Source: CANHCC01 sp040381555 (GTDB taxonomy: Bacteria; Bacteroidota; Bacteroidia; J057; RFSG01). From it: a stretch of DNA of 38,742 nt. The first letter of the stretch is position 1. The number at the start of each line of letters is the position of its first letter. Below are positions 24,239-32,571 of the stretch, in pieces. The notes beneath the pieces were generated by a model. It did not search any database, was not told the origin of the DNA, and saw only the letters and a list, made by a program, of their open reading frames with translations. Both the position numbers and the translations under genes were made by a program. The DNA is taken from positions 1 through 38,742 of the forward strand of contig JBEIHC010000014.1 of assembly GCA_040381555.1 (NCBI GenBank), read 5' to 3'.

Positions 24239-26580
24239 CAGAAATTAAAATTATAAGTAACCGAAGGAATAATGCCAAATAAATAAACCATCACAGCTTC
24301 CGTTTGCTGTGGGTTGTCTTTGTTTTGACGGAAATAAATGGAGAAAGCATTTTTTCGGAGGTAAATATTATAAACGGAGAAATTCCAATTGCTGCTCCAT
24401 TTACGATTTTCTTTTTCTTTGCTATTTAAAGTTGCCGATAAATCACCCCTATGATAGGCAGGCATTCTAAATCCATTTCTCTCTGTATAAAGCGGCACAA
24501 TTTGACCATTATACTGATAACGAGCAGCCGGAAAAGTAACAGCATTTCCGGTAGCATATACCCAAGCAAAAGAAGCACTTAGGCGTTTGGAAAATTGATG
24601 CGTTACAATAAAATTGGCGCTATGGGTTCGGTCATATCTAGCCGGAAACCATTGGTCTTCATTAATTCCAATAATTCTTCTTTCCGTGCGCGATAAGGTA
24701 TAACTAACCCAACCCGTTGTATTGCCTTGTTGCTTTTTTACCATCCACTCCGTTCCATAAGCCCGACCACTGCCATGCCTTAATTCCGCTTCTATTCGCT
24801 CATTAAAAAACACTTGGGCATTGTCTCTAAAATCAATCTGATTCTGCATGGACTTTACATAAACTTCGGCACTGGCTTCAAATCGGTTATTACGGAAATT
24901 TCTAAAATAGCCTGCCGCAATCTGATCCGAAATTTGAGGCTTAATATAAGGCGAGGAGGGAATCCAAATATCGGTCGGTAAGGCAGAAGTGGAATTACTG
25001 GCCAGTTGAATATATTGACGCGTACGATTATAATTAATTTTAACCGAAGAAACATCGTTGAGTAAATACATCCCGGCAAGCCTAGGCTCTAGTCCCATAT
25101 AGGTTTGGTACACATCCCCACGCTCATATACTTTACTGCCAATAGTATCTTGTGAACTATCATTATTTTGATATTGCCAAACCGTACCGGGGCCAAAGTT
25201 TTGATAGGCTGAAAAACGCAGTCCATATTCCAATGCAATGCGGGAACTCATTTTGTATTTATCGGATATATACACTGCATATTCCGCTCCATATTTTGTC
25301 TGAGACTCTAATTTTTGAAATAAGGAGTTGTTTCCTGTTGGTTCTAATTTCCCTGGTTTAAATACTCTATATGCCCCTTGTGCGCCAAACTGAACCCGAT
25401 GCTTTTGATTGGCATACCAAGTAAAGTCTTGTTTTACGCCCCCTTCCTGCATATTGGAACTCCATTTGAAATTAGATACACCCGCATCAATAGTCAAAGC
25501 ATAATCATAATTTGAAAAATACACTGTAGTATTCGAAAATAATTTATCGCTATATAAATGATTCCACCTAAGAGTGCCAGTAGCATTTCCCCAGCCTAAA
25601 GAAAATACATTGGCAAAGGAAAAATTATCCCGTCCAAAATAACCGGATAAATACAAGCGGTTCTTTTCATTTATTGTATAATTGACTTTGGTATTTAAAT
25701 CATAAAAATAGAGACTATTATCGCGGATAGCTTTATTAGGGGCCATCTTCAAAAATAAATCGGCATAAGTTCTGCGACCCGATACCATGAAGGAGGATTT
25801 GTCTTTAACAATAGGTGCTTCAAGCGTCAAACGACTGGAAATTGTACCAATTCCGCCAGAGCCAGAAAATTTTTTGTTGTTTCCTTCTTTCATTCGAATG
25901 TCTAATAGAGAAGCTAATCTCCCCCCATATTGAGCTGGAATTCCCCCTTTGTAAATTTCTACATCCTTAATTGCATCCGAATTAAATACAGAGAAAAATC
26001 CTAAAAAATGGGATGCATTATAAACAGGTGCTTCATCGAGCAGAATTAAATTTTGATCCTGTCCTCCTCCCCGAACATAAAAACCGGTTGTACCCTCGCC
26101 GGCATTTTGAATGCCAGGTAATAGCATGAGTGTACGAATCACATCTACCTCGCCAAATAGCTGAGGTAATTTCCGAATCATTTCCACACTCATTTTTTCG
26201 GTACTCATTTTAAGTTCGGTAACATTTCCGGTTTCTACTTTATCCGTAATTTTTACTTCCTCCAAAACCGTAGCACTCTCACTTAATTCAATATTGAGTG
26301 TGGTTTTTTCTTTCAGAACGATTGTTTTCTGTTGAGCCTCATATCCCACATAACTAAATACAACGGTGTAGGTTCCCGGAGGGAGGGAGATGGCGTAATA
26401 TCCATATTCATTGGTCAAGGTTCCGGAAGATAATTCTTTGATGGCAATGCTTGCACCAATCATGGATTCACCGTTCTTGGCATCTTTGATGTATCCGGAT
26501 AGGGTCTGTTTGTTTTGGGCATTTATCGAGTTGAAAAATATCAACCCTAAAAAAAGAAATACTATAATGTGCACTTTCAT
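24238..26580 (-). CDS. TonB-dependent receptor with N-terminal carboxypeptidase-like domain
   Basis: 780 residues. Signal peptide (MKVHIIVFLFLGLIFFNSINAQ), then a CarboxypepD_reg-like domain (residues ~26-110: LSGYIKDAKNGESMIGASI, NEYGYYAISLPPG), then the plug (~125-230: LPQLFGEVDVIRTLMLLPGI, FYVRGGGQDQNLILLDEAPVYN) and a 22-strand-type beta-barrel to the C-terminus (VTYNFNF, ending in Phe). Unlike SusC it is short and lacks a SusD neighbour; the partner is the DUF4249 lipoprotein. It probably imports an unidentified substrate across the outer membrane. The gene is divergent from recX, and the intervening 159 bp contain an inverted repeat at 26671-26685. Confidence 0.92.
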   Translation of the reverse strand: MKVHIIVFLFLGLIFFNSINAQNKQTLSGYIKDAKNGESMIGASIAIKELSSGTLTNEYGYYAISLPPGTYTVVFSYVGYEAQQKTIVLKEKTTLNIELSESATVLEEVKITDKVETGNVTELKMSTEKMSVEMIRKLPQLFGEVDVIRTLMLLPGIQNAGEGTTGFYVRGGGQDQNLILLDEAPVYNASHFLGFFSVFNSDAIKDVEIYKGGIPAQYGGRLASLLDIRMKEGNNKKFSGSGGIGTISSRLTLEAPIVKDKSSFMVSGRRTYADLFLKMAPNKAIRDNSLYFYDLNTKVNYTINEKNRLYLSGYFGRDNFSFANVFSLGWGNATGTLRWNHLYSDKLFSNTTVYFSNYDYALTIDAGVSNFKWSSNMQEGGVKQDFTWYANQKHRVQFGAQGAYRVFKPGKLEPTGNNSLFQKLESQTKYGAEYAVYISDKYKMSSRIALEYGLRFSAYQNFGPGTVWQYQNNDSSQDTIGSKVYERGDVYQTYMGLEPRLAGMYLLNDVSSVKINYNRTRQYIQLASNSTSALPTDIWIPSSPYIKPQISDQIAAGYFRNFRNNRFEASAEVYVKSMQNQIDFRDNAQVFFNERIEAELRHGSGRAYGTEWMVKKQQGNTTGWVSYTLSRTERRIIGINEDQWFPARYDRTHSANFIVTHQFSKRLSASFAWVYATGNAVTFPAARYQYNGQIVPLYTERNGFRMPAYHRGDLSATLNSKEKENRKWSSNWNFSVYNIYLRKNAFSIYFRQNKDNPQQTEAVMVYLFGIIPSVTYNFNF

Positions 26581-26670
26581 GTTTCCGTCCGGCTAATTCA
26601 GGTTCAAAATTGGGTAATTTTTACGCATGCCAGATTATCTTTACATAAACGGAATATTTCGGATAGAAAT

Positions 26671-26685
26671 GGTTAGACGCTAACC
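26671..26685. promoter_or_regulatory. inverted repeat between the divergent TonB receptor and recX genes
   Basis: GGTTAG-ACG-CTAACC is a 6-bp inverted repeat in the shared upstream region, about 91 bp from the receptor start and 55 bp from the recX start. It could be an operator for either gene. No known binding-site consensus is recognised. Confidence 0.25.
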
Positions 26686-26704
26686 GATCTTAGCATCTAA
26701 GCAT

Positions 26705-26736
26705 TTTGGAGATTTTGGATTTTCCCTCTATTTTTG
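26705..26736 (+). promoter_or_regulatory. recX promoter, close to the Bacteroidota consensus
   Basis: TTTG (26705-26708), a 20-bp spacer and TATTTTTG (26729-26736) match the Bacteroidota housekeeping consensus exactly. The -7 box ends 3 bp before the recX ATG (26740), so the transcript would be leaderless or nearly so. Confidence 0.6.
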
Positions 26737-26739
26737 AGA

Positions 26740-27222
26740 ATGGCAGAGCAGTATCCGGGGAAAGATAAAGTGAAAAGCAGGATTGAGCGGTATTGTATTC
26801 TGCAGGATCGTTGCCAAGAAGAGGTACGACTGAAATTAATCGATATGGGCTGCAATTATTCTGAAGTGAATGATTGGTTGTTTTATTTGATTTCTGAAGG
26901 ATTTGTAAATGAAGAGCGTTTTGCCCGATCTTTTGTGCGAGGGCATTTTAGGATGAAGTATTGGGGGCGGAATCTGATTCGTAAACATTTACAGGCAAAA
27001 AAGATTAGTGTGCCCAATATTAAAATCGCCCTTGAGCAGGAAATTGAGGCTGAGGAATACCTTCAAACAATCCGCACTCTGTTGGCAAAAAAAGAAAGAA
27101 TAGAGGGGTTAAGTAGAAATAAATCGATTGATGCTCAGAAACTCATTCGTTTTTTGATGGGGAAAGGCTTTGAATTTTCCAGTATACAGGAATGTTTGAA
27201 TGAAGATAATCAACCTGTTTGA
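26740..27222 (+). CDS. recX: RecX family regulatory protein
   Basis: About 160 residues. The pattern is that of RecX: three-helix tandem modules beginning with RIERYCILQDRCQEEVRLKLIDMG, then NEERFARSFVRGHFRMKYWGRNLIRKHLQAKKIS and a C-terminal module ending MGKGFEFSSIQECL. NEERFARSFVRGH resembles the conserved D-E-x-R-(F/Y)-A-x-x-(F/Y)-V-x-x motif. RecX binds RecA filaments and limits recombinase activity. recA is not in this window. ATG 26740 is preferred to the TTG at 26734, which lies inside the -7 box. A short GACAG-TG-CTGTC hairpin plus six T's (27221-27238) overlaps the stop and may terminate the transcript. Confidence 0.88.
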   Translation: MAEQYPGKDKVKSRIERYCILQDRCQEEVRLKLIDMGCNYSEVNDWLFYLISEGFVNEERFARSFVRGHFRMKYWGRNLIRKHLQAKKISVPNIKIALEQEIEAEEYLQTIRTLLAKKERIEGLSRNKSIDAQKLIRFLMGKGFEFSSIQECLNEDNQPV

Positions 27223-27310
27223 CAGTGCTGTCTTTTTTCGTTTTCAGTTAAAATAGATTTACTGTGGATACAGGGAAAGATTTCCCGGAATCCATAATTA
27301 ATTTTAATCT

Positions 27311-27892
27311 GTGAAGTTACGCCCTATTATATTTTTCCTAATTCTCCTTCTCTCCGGAGCCATCCTTTTTTCTTGTGGGGGTAGTAAGAAGCATCGGAAA
27401 AAGAAGAAAAAAAAGAAGGCGAAAACGGAATTGGTTCAAAAATCGGATAAATCCACTTCCACCCAGGAAAAACAAAAGGAAGTTCAAAGCACCCCTTCTC
27501 CTCAAGTGAATTCTAAGGCCGAAAAGGTTCTGAATTCAGCCAAATCCTATATGGGAACTCCGTATAGATATGGGGGTACTACCCGGGAGGGCATGGATTG
27601 TTCGGGTTTGGTGGTTACCTCATTTCGGGCTGCGGGAGTAGAATTGCCGCGTACTTCTAAGGAACAAAGCCAGAAAGGGAAACCCGTAGAAAAGAAAGAA
27701 GTGGTACCTGGAGACTTGGTTTTTTTTAGCAGATCCTTTAATAAAGAGGTGAGCCATGCCGGAATTGTCGTGGAATCTGGCCCCGGGAAAGCCAAGTTTA
27801 TTCATGCCTCAAGCTCCAAAGGCGTGCGAATAGATGATTTGTATGGCGAGTATTGGTCTAAACTTTTTTTGATGGCCAGGCGTATTTTCTGA
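27311..27892 (+). CDS. NlpC/P60 (C40) peptidase lipoprotein
   Basis: 193 residues from a GTG start. Signal sequence with lipobox LFSC (Cys22), then a highly basic, Ser/Thr/Gln-rich linker (lysine-rich run at residues 26-39), then an NlpC/P60 domain from about residue 70. AKSYMGTPYRYGGTTREG leads to the catalytic Cys97 in DCSGLV; His149 (VSHAGIV) and His165 (FIHASSSKGV) complete the triad. Such enzymes cleave peptide bonds in cell-wall stem peptides, typically next to D-Glu. Lipid attachment would hold it at a membrane facing the periplasm. The lysine run is an unusual feature and may bind the negatively charged wall or lipid. Confidence 0.92.
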   Translation: MKLRPIIFFLILLLSGAILFSCGGSKKHRKKKKKKKAKTELVQKSDKSTSTQEKQKEVQSTPSPQVNSKAEKVLNSAKSYMGTPYRYGGTTREGMDCSGLVVTSFRAAGVELPRTSKEQSQKGKPVEKKEVVPGDLVFFSRSFNKEVSHAGIVVESGPGKAKFIHASSSKGVRIDDLYGEYWSKLFLMARRIF

Positions 27893-27947
27893 CCGTTTGA
27901 GTAAAGGAAATTTCATTTTCTCTTACTTTCCGGATAAATTTACCCCC

Positions 27948-28523
27948 ATGCTTAAACAATTGTTTTTTCTGATACTGCTTTTTTCCGGATTTCTCTTTGC
28001 TCAGGTACCCTTACCTAGCGAGGGTCAGACCAGACCGCCGCTTAGTTCCGAGCAGAAAGTGTTGAATTTTATGGCAGATTCCCTTTGGAAACCTGAGTTG
28101 TTTAAAAAAGCCTGTTCAGGAGATTTGTATAGAAAAGACTATAAATTTTTAGTGTATGATTCAACTTATCATCTCCCTGAGCCTATTATGGTCTATAAAT
28201 TCTCCAATCCATCCCTCTCTCATAAAGAATTGATTGGTCTCACAGAAAGGCAGATTATCAATTTTGTGGGCCGGGAGAAACTAAATTTTGATATTTTTCA
28301 GTCTAAGAAAGCGCATTTTACAAAATTCTCTAAAGATTTCCGGGAGGGCTATTACATGGTTCGTATTTCTCAGCCCATGCTATATGAAGACTATATATAC
28401 TATGATTTTTGGGTAAAGGAATCACCCTCATTGCCGGGAATTAATATTTTATTTCAAACAGACAGGCAAGGAACCGTTACCGGTTGGAAATTTTATACTG
28501 TATGCACTCCTAGAGAAAAGTAA
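27948..28523 (+). CDS. exported protein of unknown function
   Basis: About 191 residues from ATG 27948; an in-frame TTG at 27897 adds 17 residues before the signal peptide and is unlikely. The signal peptide is MLKQLFFLILLFSGFLFAQ. The mature part is rich in aromatic and lysine residues (KDYKFLVYDSTYHLPEPIMV, YEDYIYYDFWVKESPSLPGI) and ends with FQTDRQGTVTGWKFYTVCTP. There is no lipobox, T9SS sorting domain or recognised motif. It sits 55 bp after the C40 peptidase gene and 36 bp before the GIN-domain gene on the same strand, so a shared envelope role is possible but only inferred. Confidence 0.7.
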   Translation: MLKQLFFLILLFSGFLFAQVPLPSEGQTRPPLSSEQKVLNFMADSLWKPELFKKACSGDLYRKDYKFLVYDSTYHLPEPIMVYKFSNPSLSHKELIGLTERQIINFVGREKLNFDIFQSKKAHFTKFSKDFREGYYMVRISQPMLYEDYIYYDFWVKESPSLPGINILFQTDRQGTVTGWKFYTVCTPREK

Positions 28524-28559
28524 ATTTTTATAGTATTTGGTACTGAGAGAATAATTGGC

Positions 28560-29297
28560 ATGAATAGAATATTTACCCTTACCCTATTTTTATTTGTCTT
28601 GGTACTTTCCCTATCCTGCCAGAGAGAAGGGGGTAGGGGGATATTCTGTCTGAAGCCTAAAGGAGAATTAGTAAAAAGGACTATTATTCCCGAGACCTTT
28701 TCATCTGTGAGGATGCTGCTTCCTGCCTCTGCAATTCTTGAATATGCTCCTACCTGCTCTATTGAAGTGGAGGGCGAAGAGAATATTCTGGACAATATCA
28801 ATTATGAAATACGCGATGGAGAACTTAAAATTCAATTCGATCGATGCGTGCGAAAGCTGGATTCTCCTCCCAGAATGATTCTACGCGCACCCTTTTTCTA
28901 TGGGTATGTTCTGCAGGGGTCTGGCTCACTCTCCATACCGGATACCTTAAAACAGGCCGGCAGTGCCTTCACATTAGAAATTTTAGGCTCTGGTGAAATA
29001 AATGCATCGGTCGCAACGGGTTCTGTTTTAAGCAAAATATCCGGCTCTGGTTCCATTCGTGTTTCTGGAACTTGTGATACTCAAAAAATGCAAATCAGCG
29101 GAAGTGGAGATGTTCATGGATTTGCCTTAGCCTCCCATCGGGCAGAAGTTGAAATCTCTGGCTCTGGGAATGCGAATCTATCGGTTAAAGACCACTTGAA
29201 GGTAAAAATCTCCGGCTCCGGGAATGTAAATTATTATGGTACTCCTTCAGTCGATTCGGATGTTTCGGGTTCCGGAAAAGTAAATAAAATGGATTGA
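28560..29297 (+). CDS. GIN-domain (DUF2807) lipoprotein
   Basis: 245 residues. The signal sequence ends with lipobox SLSC (Cys20). From about residue 110 the protein shows repeated GSGS-type turns (LQGSGSLSIPD, ILGSGEI, ISGSGSIRVSG, ISGSGDVHGF, ISGSGNANLSV, ISGSGNVNYYG, VSGSGKV), each ending a beta-strand. This is the pattern of the right-handed beta-helix-like head GIN domain. The family is abundant in Bacteroidota and its function is not established. The N-terminal part (ETFSSVRMLLPASAILEY) is the usual strand before the repeats. It is the last gene before an 886-bp intergenic region. Confidence 0.88.
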   Translation: MNRIFTLTLFLFVLVLSLSCQREGGRGIFCLKPKGELVKRTIIPETFSSVRMLLPASAILEYAPTCSIEVEGEENILDNINYEIRDGELKIQFDRCVRKLDSPPRMILRAPFFYGYVLQGSGSLSIPDTLKQAGSAFTLEILGSGEINASVATGSVLSKISGSGSIRVSGTCDTQKMQISGSGDVHGFALASHRAEVEISGSGNANLSVKDHLKVKISGSGNVNYYGTPSVDSDVSGSGKVNKMD

Positions 29298-29304
29298 TTT
29301 GCTG

Positions 29305-29387
29305 ATTTCTAAGACCTAAATCTTTTCTACGCATTAGGAAAATCAAGGCTCTACGCCATTAATTGTGGGTAGTTAAATCTTAGAAAT
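29305..29387 (+). repeat. inverted-repeat element with nested hairpins
   Basis: ATTTCTAAGA (29305-29314) and TCTTAGAAAT (29378-29387) form a perfect 10-bp outer stem. Inside, CCTAA...TTAGG (29315-29338) and GGC-TCTAC-GCC (29347-29357) make smaller hairpins, giving a multi-armed fold. The element contains the TCTACGC core shared with the repeats further right. Confidence 0.5.
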
Positions 29388-29766
29388 ACCCTGTATAGTG
29401 TCTATAAATCTTCTACTTAGTTTATAAAAAAGGTTAGACCCTCTCCCTCCCCTCTCCAATGGACCCCACTGGCTACAACAATTGTATCCCGAATTTCATT
29501 AAATAAAACAAAGTGGCACTATGTTAAACTGGGGGGTGGGTTCCTGAATCATTTGCTATTCTGAAATTTGGAAAATGGTCCTATCAAACCCACAAAAAAC
29601 GGCGTAGAGCTAAAAGCAAGTCGGTCGGTCCAATGAATTTCTATCCTAGTTTTGGCTCTACGCATTTTACAGTGGGTTCAATAACTATTTATGTAATGGG
29701 AAAATTCATCATCGAAGATTAAAAGAATTATTTGATACTATCTCGCTATCCAAATCTAGAATATCC

Positions 29767-29793
29767 GTTAAACCTGAATATATCAGGTTTAAC
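29767..29793. repeat. perfect 11-bp inverted repeat (hairpin)
   Basis: GTTAAACCTGA-ATATA-TCAGGTTTAAC is a perfect 11-bp stem with a 5-base loop. It is not followed by a T tract on either strand, so it is not an obvious terminator. Confidence 0.6.
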
Positions 29794-29810
29794 AGCCCGG
29801 TCGCAGAGTA

Positions 29811-29919
29811 GCCCCCAATGAAATTGTGTCGTTCATTAATATAGTGTGGGGGGCGTATCGAAGTGCCCGGGCGGGTAATTAGAAGAATACCTTAATATAC
29901 ATAAAAAGAAATTACCCGC
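29811..29919. repeat. further nested inverted repeats
   Basis: GCCCCC-AATGAA (29811-29822) pairs with TTCATT (29832-29837) and GGGGGC (29849-29854) with an 11-base bulge. GCGGGTAATT (29871-29880) pairs perfectly with AATTACCCGC (29910-29919) across 29 bases. Together with 29767-29793 this gives about 150 bp of dense secondary structure. Confidence 0.5.
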
Positions 29920-30183
29920 TAAATAATGCGTAGAACCCTAGTTTTGGAGCGTTCTACTCATTTAACTGCTTCTGTTCAAATGAAGATTAAATTGAGGGAT
30001 GCCTCTTTTGGAAAATTAAATCAAAGTCATAGAATAAATTCTTTCGATTATTTCATCTCTCCTTATTATCTTTATCTATTCAAATTCCGATTCAAAATAT
30101 CCTCACTGATTCTTTTTCTTAATTAGGATGAATTGTAAGGTTTTCTGGGTGGATATCTAACTACTTTCGTAAATAATTGCAGT

Positions 30184-32406
30184 ATGCGTACATCGTTTTT
30201 TCTAGTTGCTTTCTTTCTTTGTTTCCTAAAAATCTCCCTTCAGGCAGGTGATACCACTTTTGTAAAGGCACATGATAAAAGGCATCTCAATTGGTATGGG
30301 AACTTTGATGAGTGGACCGTATTTCCCAATACCGGTCAATCTTATGAGCGAATCTGGTTGAATTTTACTTATGGTTGTCCAACTACCAATTGCTCCCAAT
30401 GGGATTATACGACAAAAGTTTACTATCGTCAGCACACGGGAGTATTGGATTCAACTTTAAACCAGGCACCTTGGTTTACCTCTAATGGACAAGCTCCAGA
30501 TTCCCTGCGTTTTAATCTGGATACTACCTGGACTTATTTCTTTAATACCACCACCCTGTTAACGGATTCCAGTCCTTCCACTCCCATTAATATTATTGAA
30601 TATCGGGATACCTTGAATCCTCAGACATCCACTAATTCCTTTACCGCATTTCCATCTGGATATTATAATTATTTATATGATACAAATGGTACCATCATCG
30701 ACTCTCTTTGGGTTATGCCAGATTCTACTTGGATGCAGGGTTATTGGCCTTATTGGAATGTATTTGAGGTGGTGAATGATATTGAGATTGCTCGTGCCAT
30801 AACTCCTTATGGCGGTTTGTTACCTAATACTTGGAGCTTTACTTGGGTGAGCGATGTAACTGATTTTGCTCCCTTATTTAAAGACTCTGCAGAATTCAGA
30901 GTTTTATATGAGGGATATCAGGATGGGTTTACCGTAAGTCTGAATTTTGCTCTTGTACATGGAACACCTGCCCGAGAGGCGCTGGCTGTAGAGCGGATGT
31001 GGACAGGAGGCTTTGCTTATGGTATTCAAACAGATCCAATCGAAGATAAGTTAAACGCTCGGGTAGTTACTATTCCAACCTTTGCAACAGGCGGAACCAA
31101 GTTGCGGATTCTTCAGACTGGGCATGGCTTTGGAGGCAATCAAAACTGTGCGGAATTCTGTCCTAAAAATCATTATATTTTAGTGAACAATACCATTACC
31201 CATACAGGAATGGTTTGGCGGGATCAATGTGGATTGAATCCGATTTTTCCTCAAGGAGGTACCTGGTTATATGATAGAGCCGCTTGGTGCCCGGGTGAAA
31301 TTGTCTATCCTTTCGAGCATGAGTTAACGCCCTTTGTAACCCTTGGTGCCAGTCATACATTGGATATGGATATGGATCCATTTACCAATGTGAATAATAA
31401 TTTCCCCGGATATGGGGTAGGGGCTAATTTAATTTATTATGGTAGTCCGAATTTTACCCGGGATGCTGGATTGGAAGATATTTTGGCTCCTAGTAGAGAT
31501 ATGCGCTATCACCGGTTTAATCCTGTTTGCGGTAAACCCAGAATTGTAATTCGTAACTCTGGTACTCAAAGCATCAATACCGTGGACATAGAATATGGAA
31601 TTTTGGGTGGTACACCCTCCATCTATACTTGGAATGCCGGAACTGCCTTACCCTTTTTAGATACTGCCTGGATTGATCTTCCCCCTCCTGTTTATTCTGA
31701 TCCTTCTGCCTCCGGAAAATTCTTTGCTCGCATCGCATCCGTCAATAGTAGTGGCTCTGATGAATATGCTACCAATGATACACTCATGAGTTTGATGGAG
31801 CAACCCCCACTTTATACAGACGGAATAATTATTGCCATTAAAGCCAATTCGGCAGCTGCTCAAACTAGGGTGGATGTGTATGATGAATCTGGAAATACTG
31901 TTTTTAATAAAGCCAATTACACAGCCAATGCTTTGGAGCGGGATACCCTCTTATTACCTCATGGATGTTATAAGTTCGAACTAAAAGATTCAGGAAAGAA
32001 TGGTCTGAGTTTCTTTACCTTCAACAATGATGGTGCTGGAACGGCTAGATTGCATAATGTAAACTCCGGTGCGATGCTGGTTAATTTTGACCCTAATTTT
32101 GGAACTTCTCAAATACATTATTTTACTGTGGGTTACGGGCTTCAGGAAGAAAAAATTACCGAACAGATCGAATGGAGTATTTATCCTAATCCTTCTTCTG
32201 GAAACTTCAGAATTGAAAGTAATATTACCGAACGCCTCCAAGTGGAAGTGTTTTCTCTTCAAGGAAATAGGGTGTTTAATCAGCAGGATGTATTTGCCAA
32301 TCAGGAAATTTTCTTGAATACCCTTACTCCAGGAATGTATCTCGTTCGCATTGTTTCCGAATCGGGTAAAGTTCATTCAGATCGTTTGTTGCTCTTGCCT
32401 CATTAA
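30184..32406 (+). CDS. PNGase F-like secreted protein with T9SS type A sorting domain
   Basis: 740 residues. Signal peptide MRTSFFLVAFFLCFLKISLQA; then a region like peptide-N-glycosidase F beta domains: IWLNFTYGCPTTNCSQWDYT, EIARAITPYGG...WVSDVTDFAPLFKD, EFRVLYEGYQDGFTVSL, TGHGFGGNQNCAEFCPKNHY and LNPIFPQGGTWLYDRAAWCPG. The last parts resemble the second jelly-roll domain. The C-terminus (WSIYPNPSSGNFRIES, LTPGMYLVRIVSESG) is a type A T9SS sorting domain. Removal of N-glycans is possible, but I cannot verify the catalytic Asp/Glu residues, so only the fold family is claimed. A 7/8 match to the -7 box (TACTTTCG, 30162-30169) lies 15 bp upstream of the ATG. Confidence 0.75.
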   Translation: MRTSFFLVAFFLCFLKISLQAGDTTFVKAHDKRHLNWYGNFDEWTVFPNTGQSYERIWLNFTYGCPTTNCSQWDYTTKVYYRQHTGVLDSTLNQAPWFTSNGQAPDSLRFNLDTTWTYFFNTTTLLTDSSPSTPINIIEYRDTLNPQTSTNSFTAFPSGYYNYLYDTNGTIIDSLWVMPDSTWMQGYWPYWNVFEVVNDIEIARAITPYGGLLPNTWSFTWVSDVTDFAPLFKDSAEFRVLYEGYQDGFTVSLNFALVHGTPAREALAVERMWTGGFAYGIQTDPIEDKLNARVVTIPTFATGGTKLRILQTGHGFGGNQNCAEFCPKNHYILVNNTITHTGMVWRDQCGLNPIFPQGGTWLYDRAAWCPGEIVYPFEHELTPFVTLGASHTLDMDMDPFTNVNNNFPGYGVGANLIYYGSPNFTRDAGLEDILAPSRDMRYHRFNPVCGKPRIVIRNSGTQSINTVDIEYGILGGTPSIYTWNAGTALPFLDTAWIDLPPPVYSDPSASGKFFARIASVNSSGSDEYATNDTLMSLMEQPPLYTDGIIIAIKANSAAAQTRVDVYDESGNTVFNKANYTANALERDTLLLPHGCYKFELKDSGKNGLSFFTFNNDGAGTARLHNVNSGAMLVNFDPNFGTSQIHYFTVGYGLQEEKITEQIEWSIYPNPSSGNFRIESNITERLQVEVFSLQGNRVFNQQDVFANQEIFLNTLTPGMYLVRIVSESGKVHSDRLLLLPH

Positions 32407-32571
32407 CGGGACTTATTGAAAGTACCTTTTAGGAAATACTCAGTTTATGCAGATGTTGTAATGCCATTTGCCCACAATTATTTGCCATTCGAGTTAATAA
32501 TTAGTTAATCTGAGGGCTAAAGTTTTAGTTCAAGAATATATTTTTTCATCTTTGTGAAATATCTTAAAAGC

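Larger units (their letters stand above)
29325..29960. repeat. degenerate repeats with TCTACGC / GTGGGT core in both orientations
   Basis: Copies on the plus strand lie at 29325 (TTCTACGCATTA), 29347-29374 (GGCTCTACGCC...GTGGGTAGTT) and 29654-29682 (GGCTCTACGC...GTGGGTTCAAT), with a worn one near 29952. Copies on the minus strand lie at 29613-29582 (GCTCTACGCC...GTGGGTTTGAT) and 29944-29910 (TTCTACGCATTA...GCGGGTAATT). The pattern is [GG]NTCTACGC, about eight bases, then G-x-GGGT. The gap of 886 bp (29298-30183) has no credible gene. Confidence 0.6.

Noticed and set aside
29767..29793. Integron attC site (GTTAAAC ... GTTTAAC)
   Set aside because: The order of the core sites is reversed relative to attC (RYYYAAC should come first), there is no integrase, and no cassette-like ORF lies nearby.
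29926..30126. 66-residue plus-strand ORF in the large intergenic gap
   Set aside because: Starts within a repeat copy, has no recognisable motif, and its composition is not protein-like.
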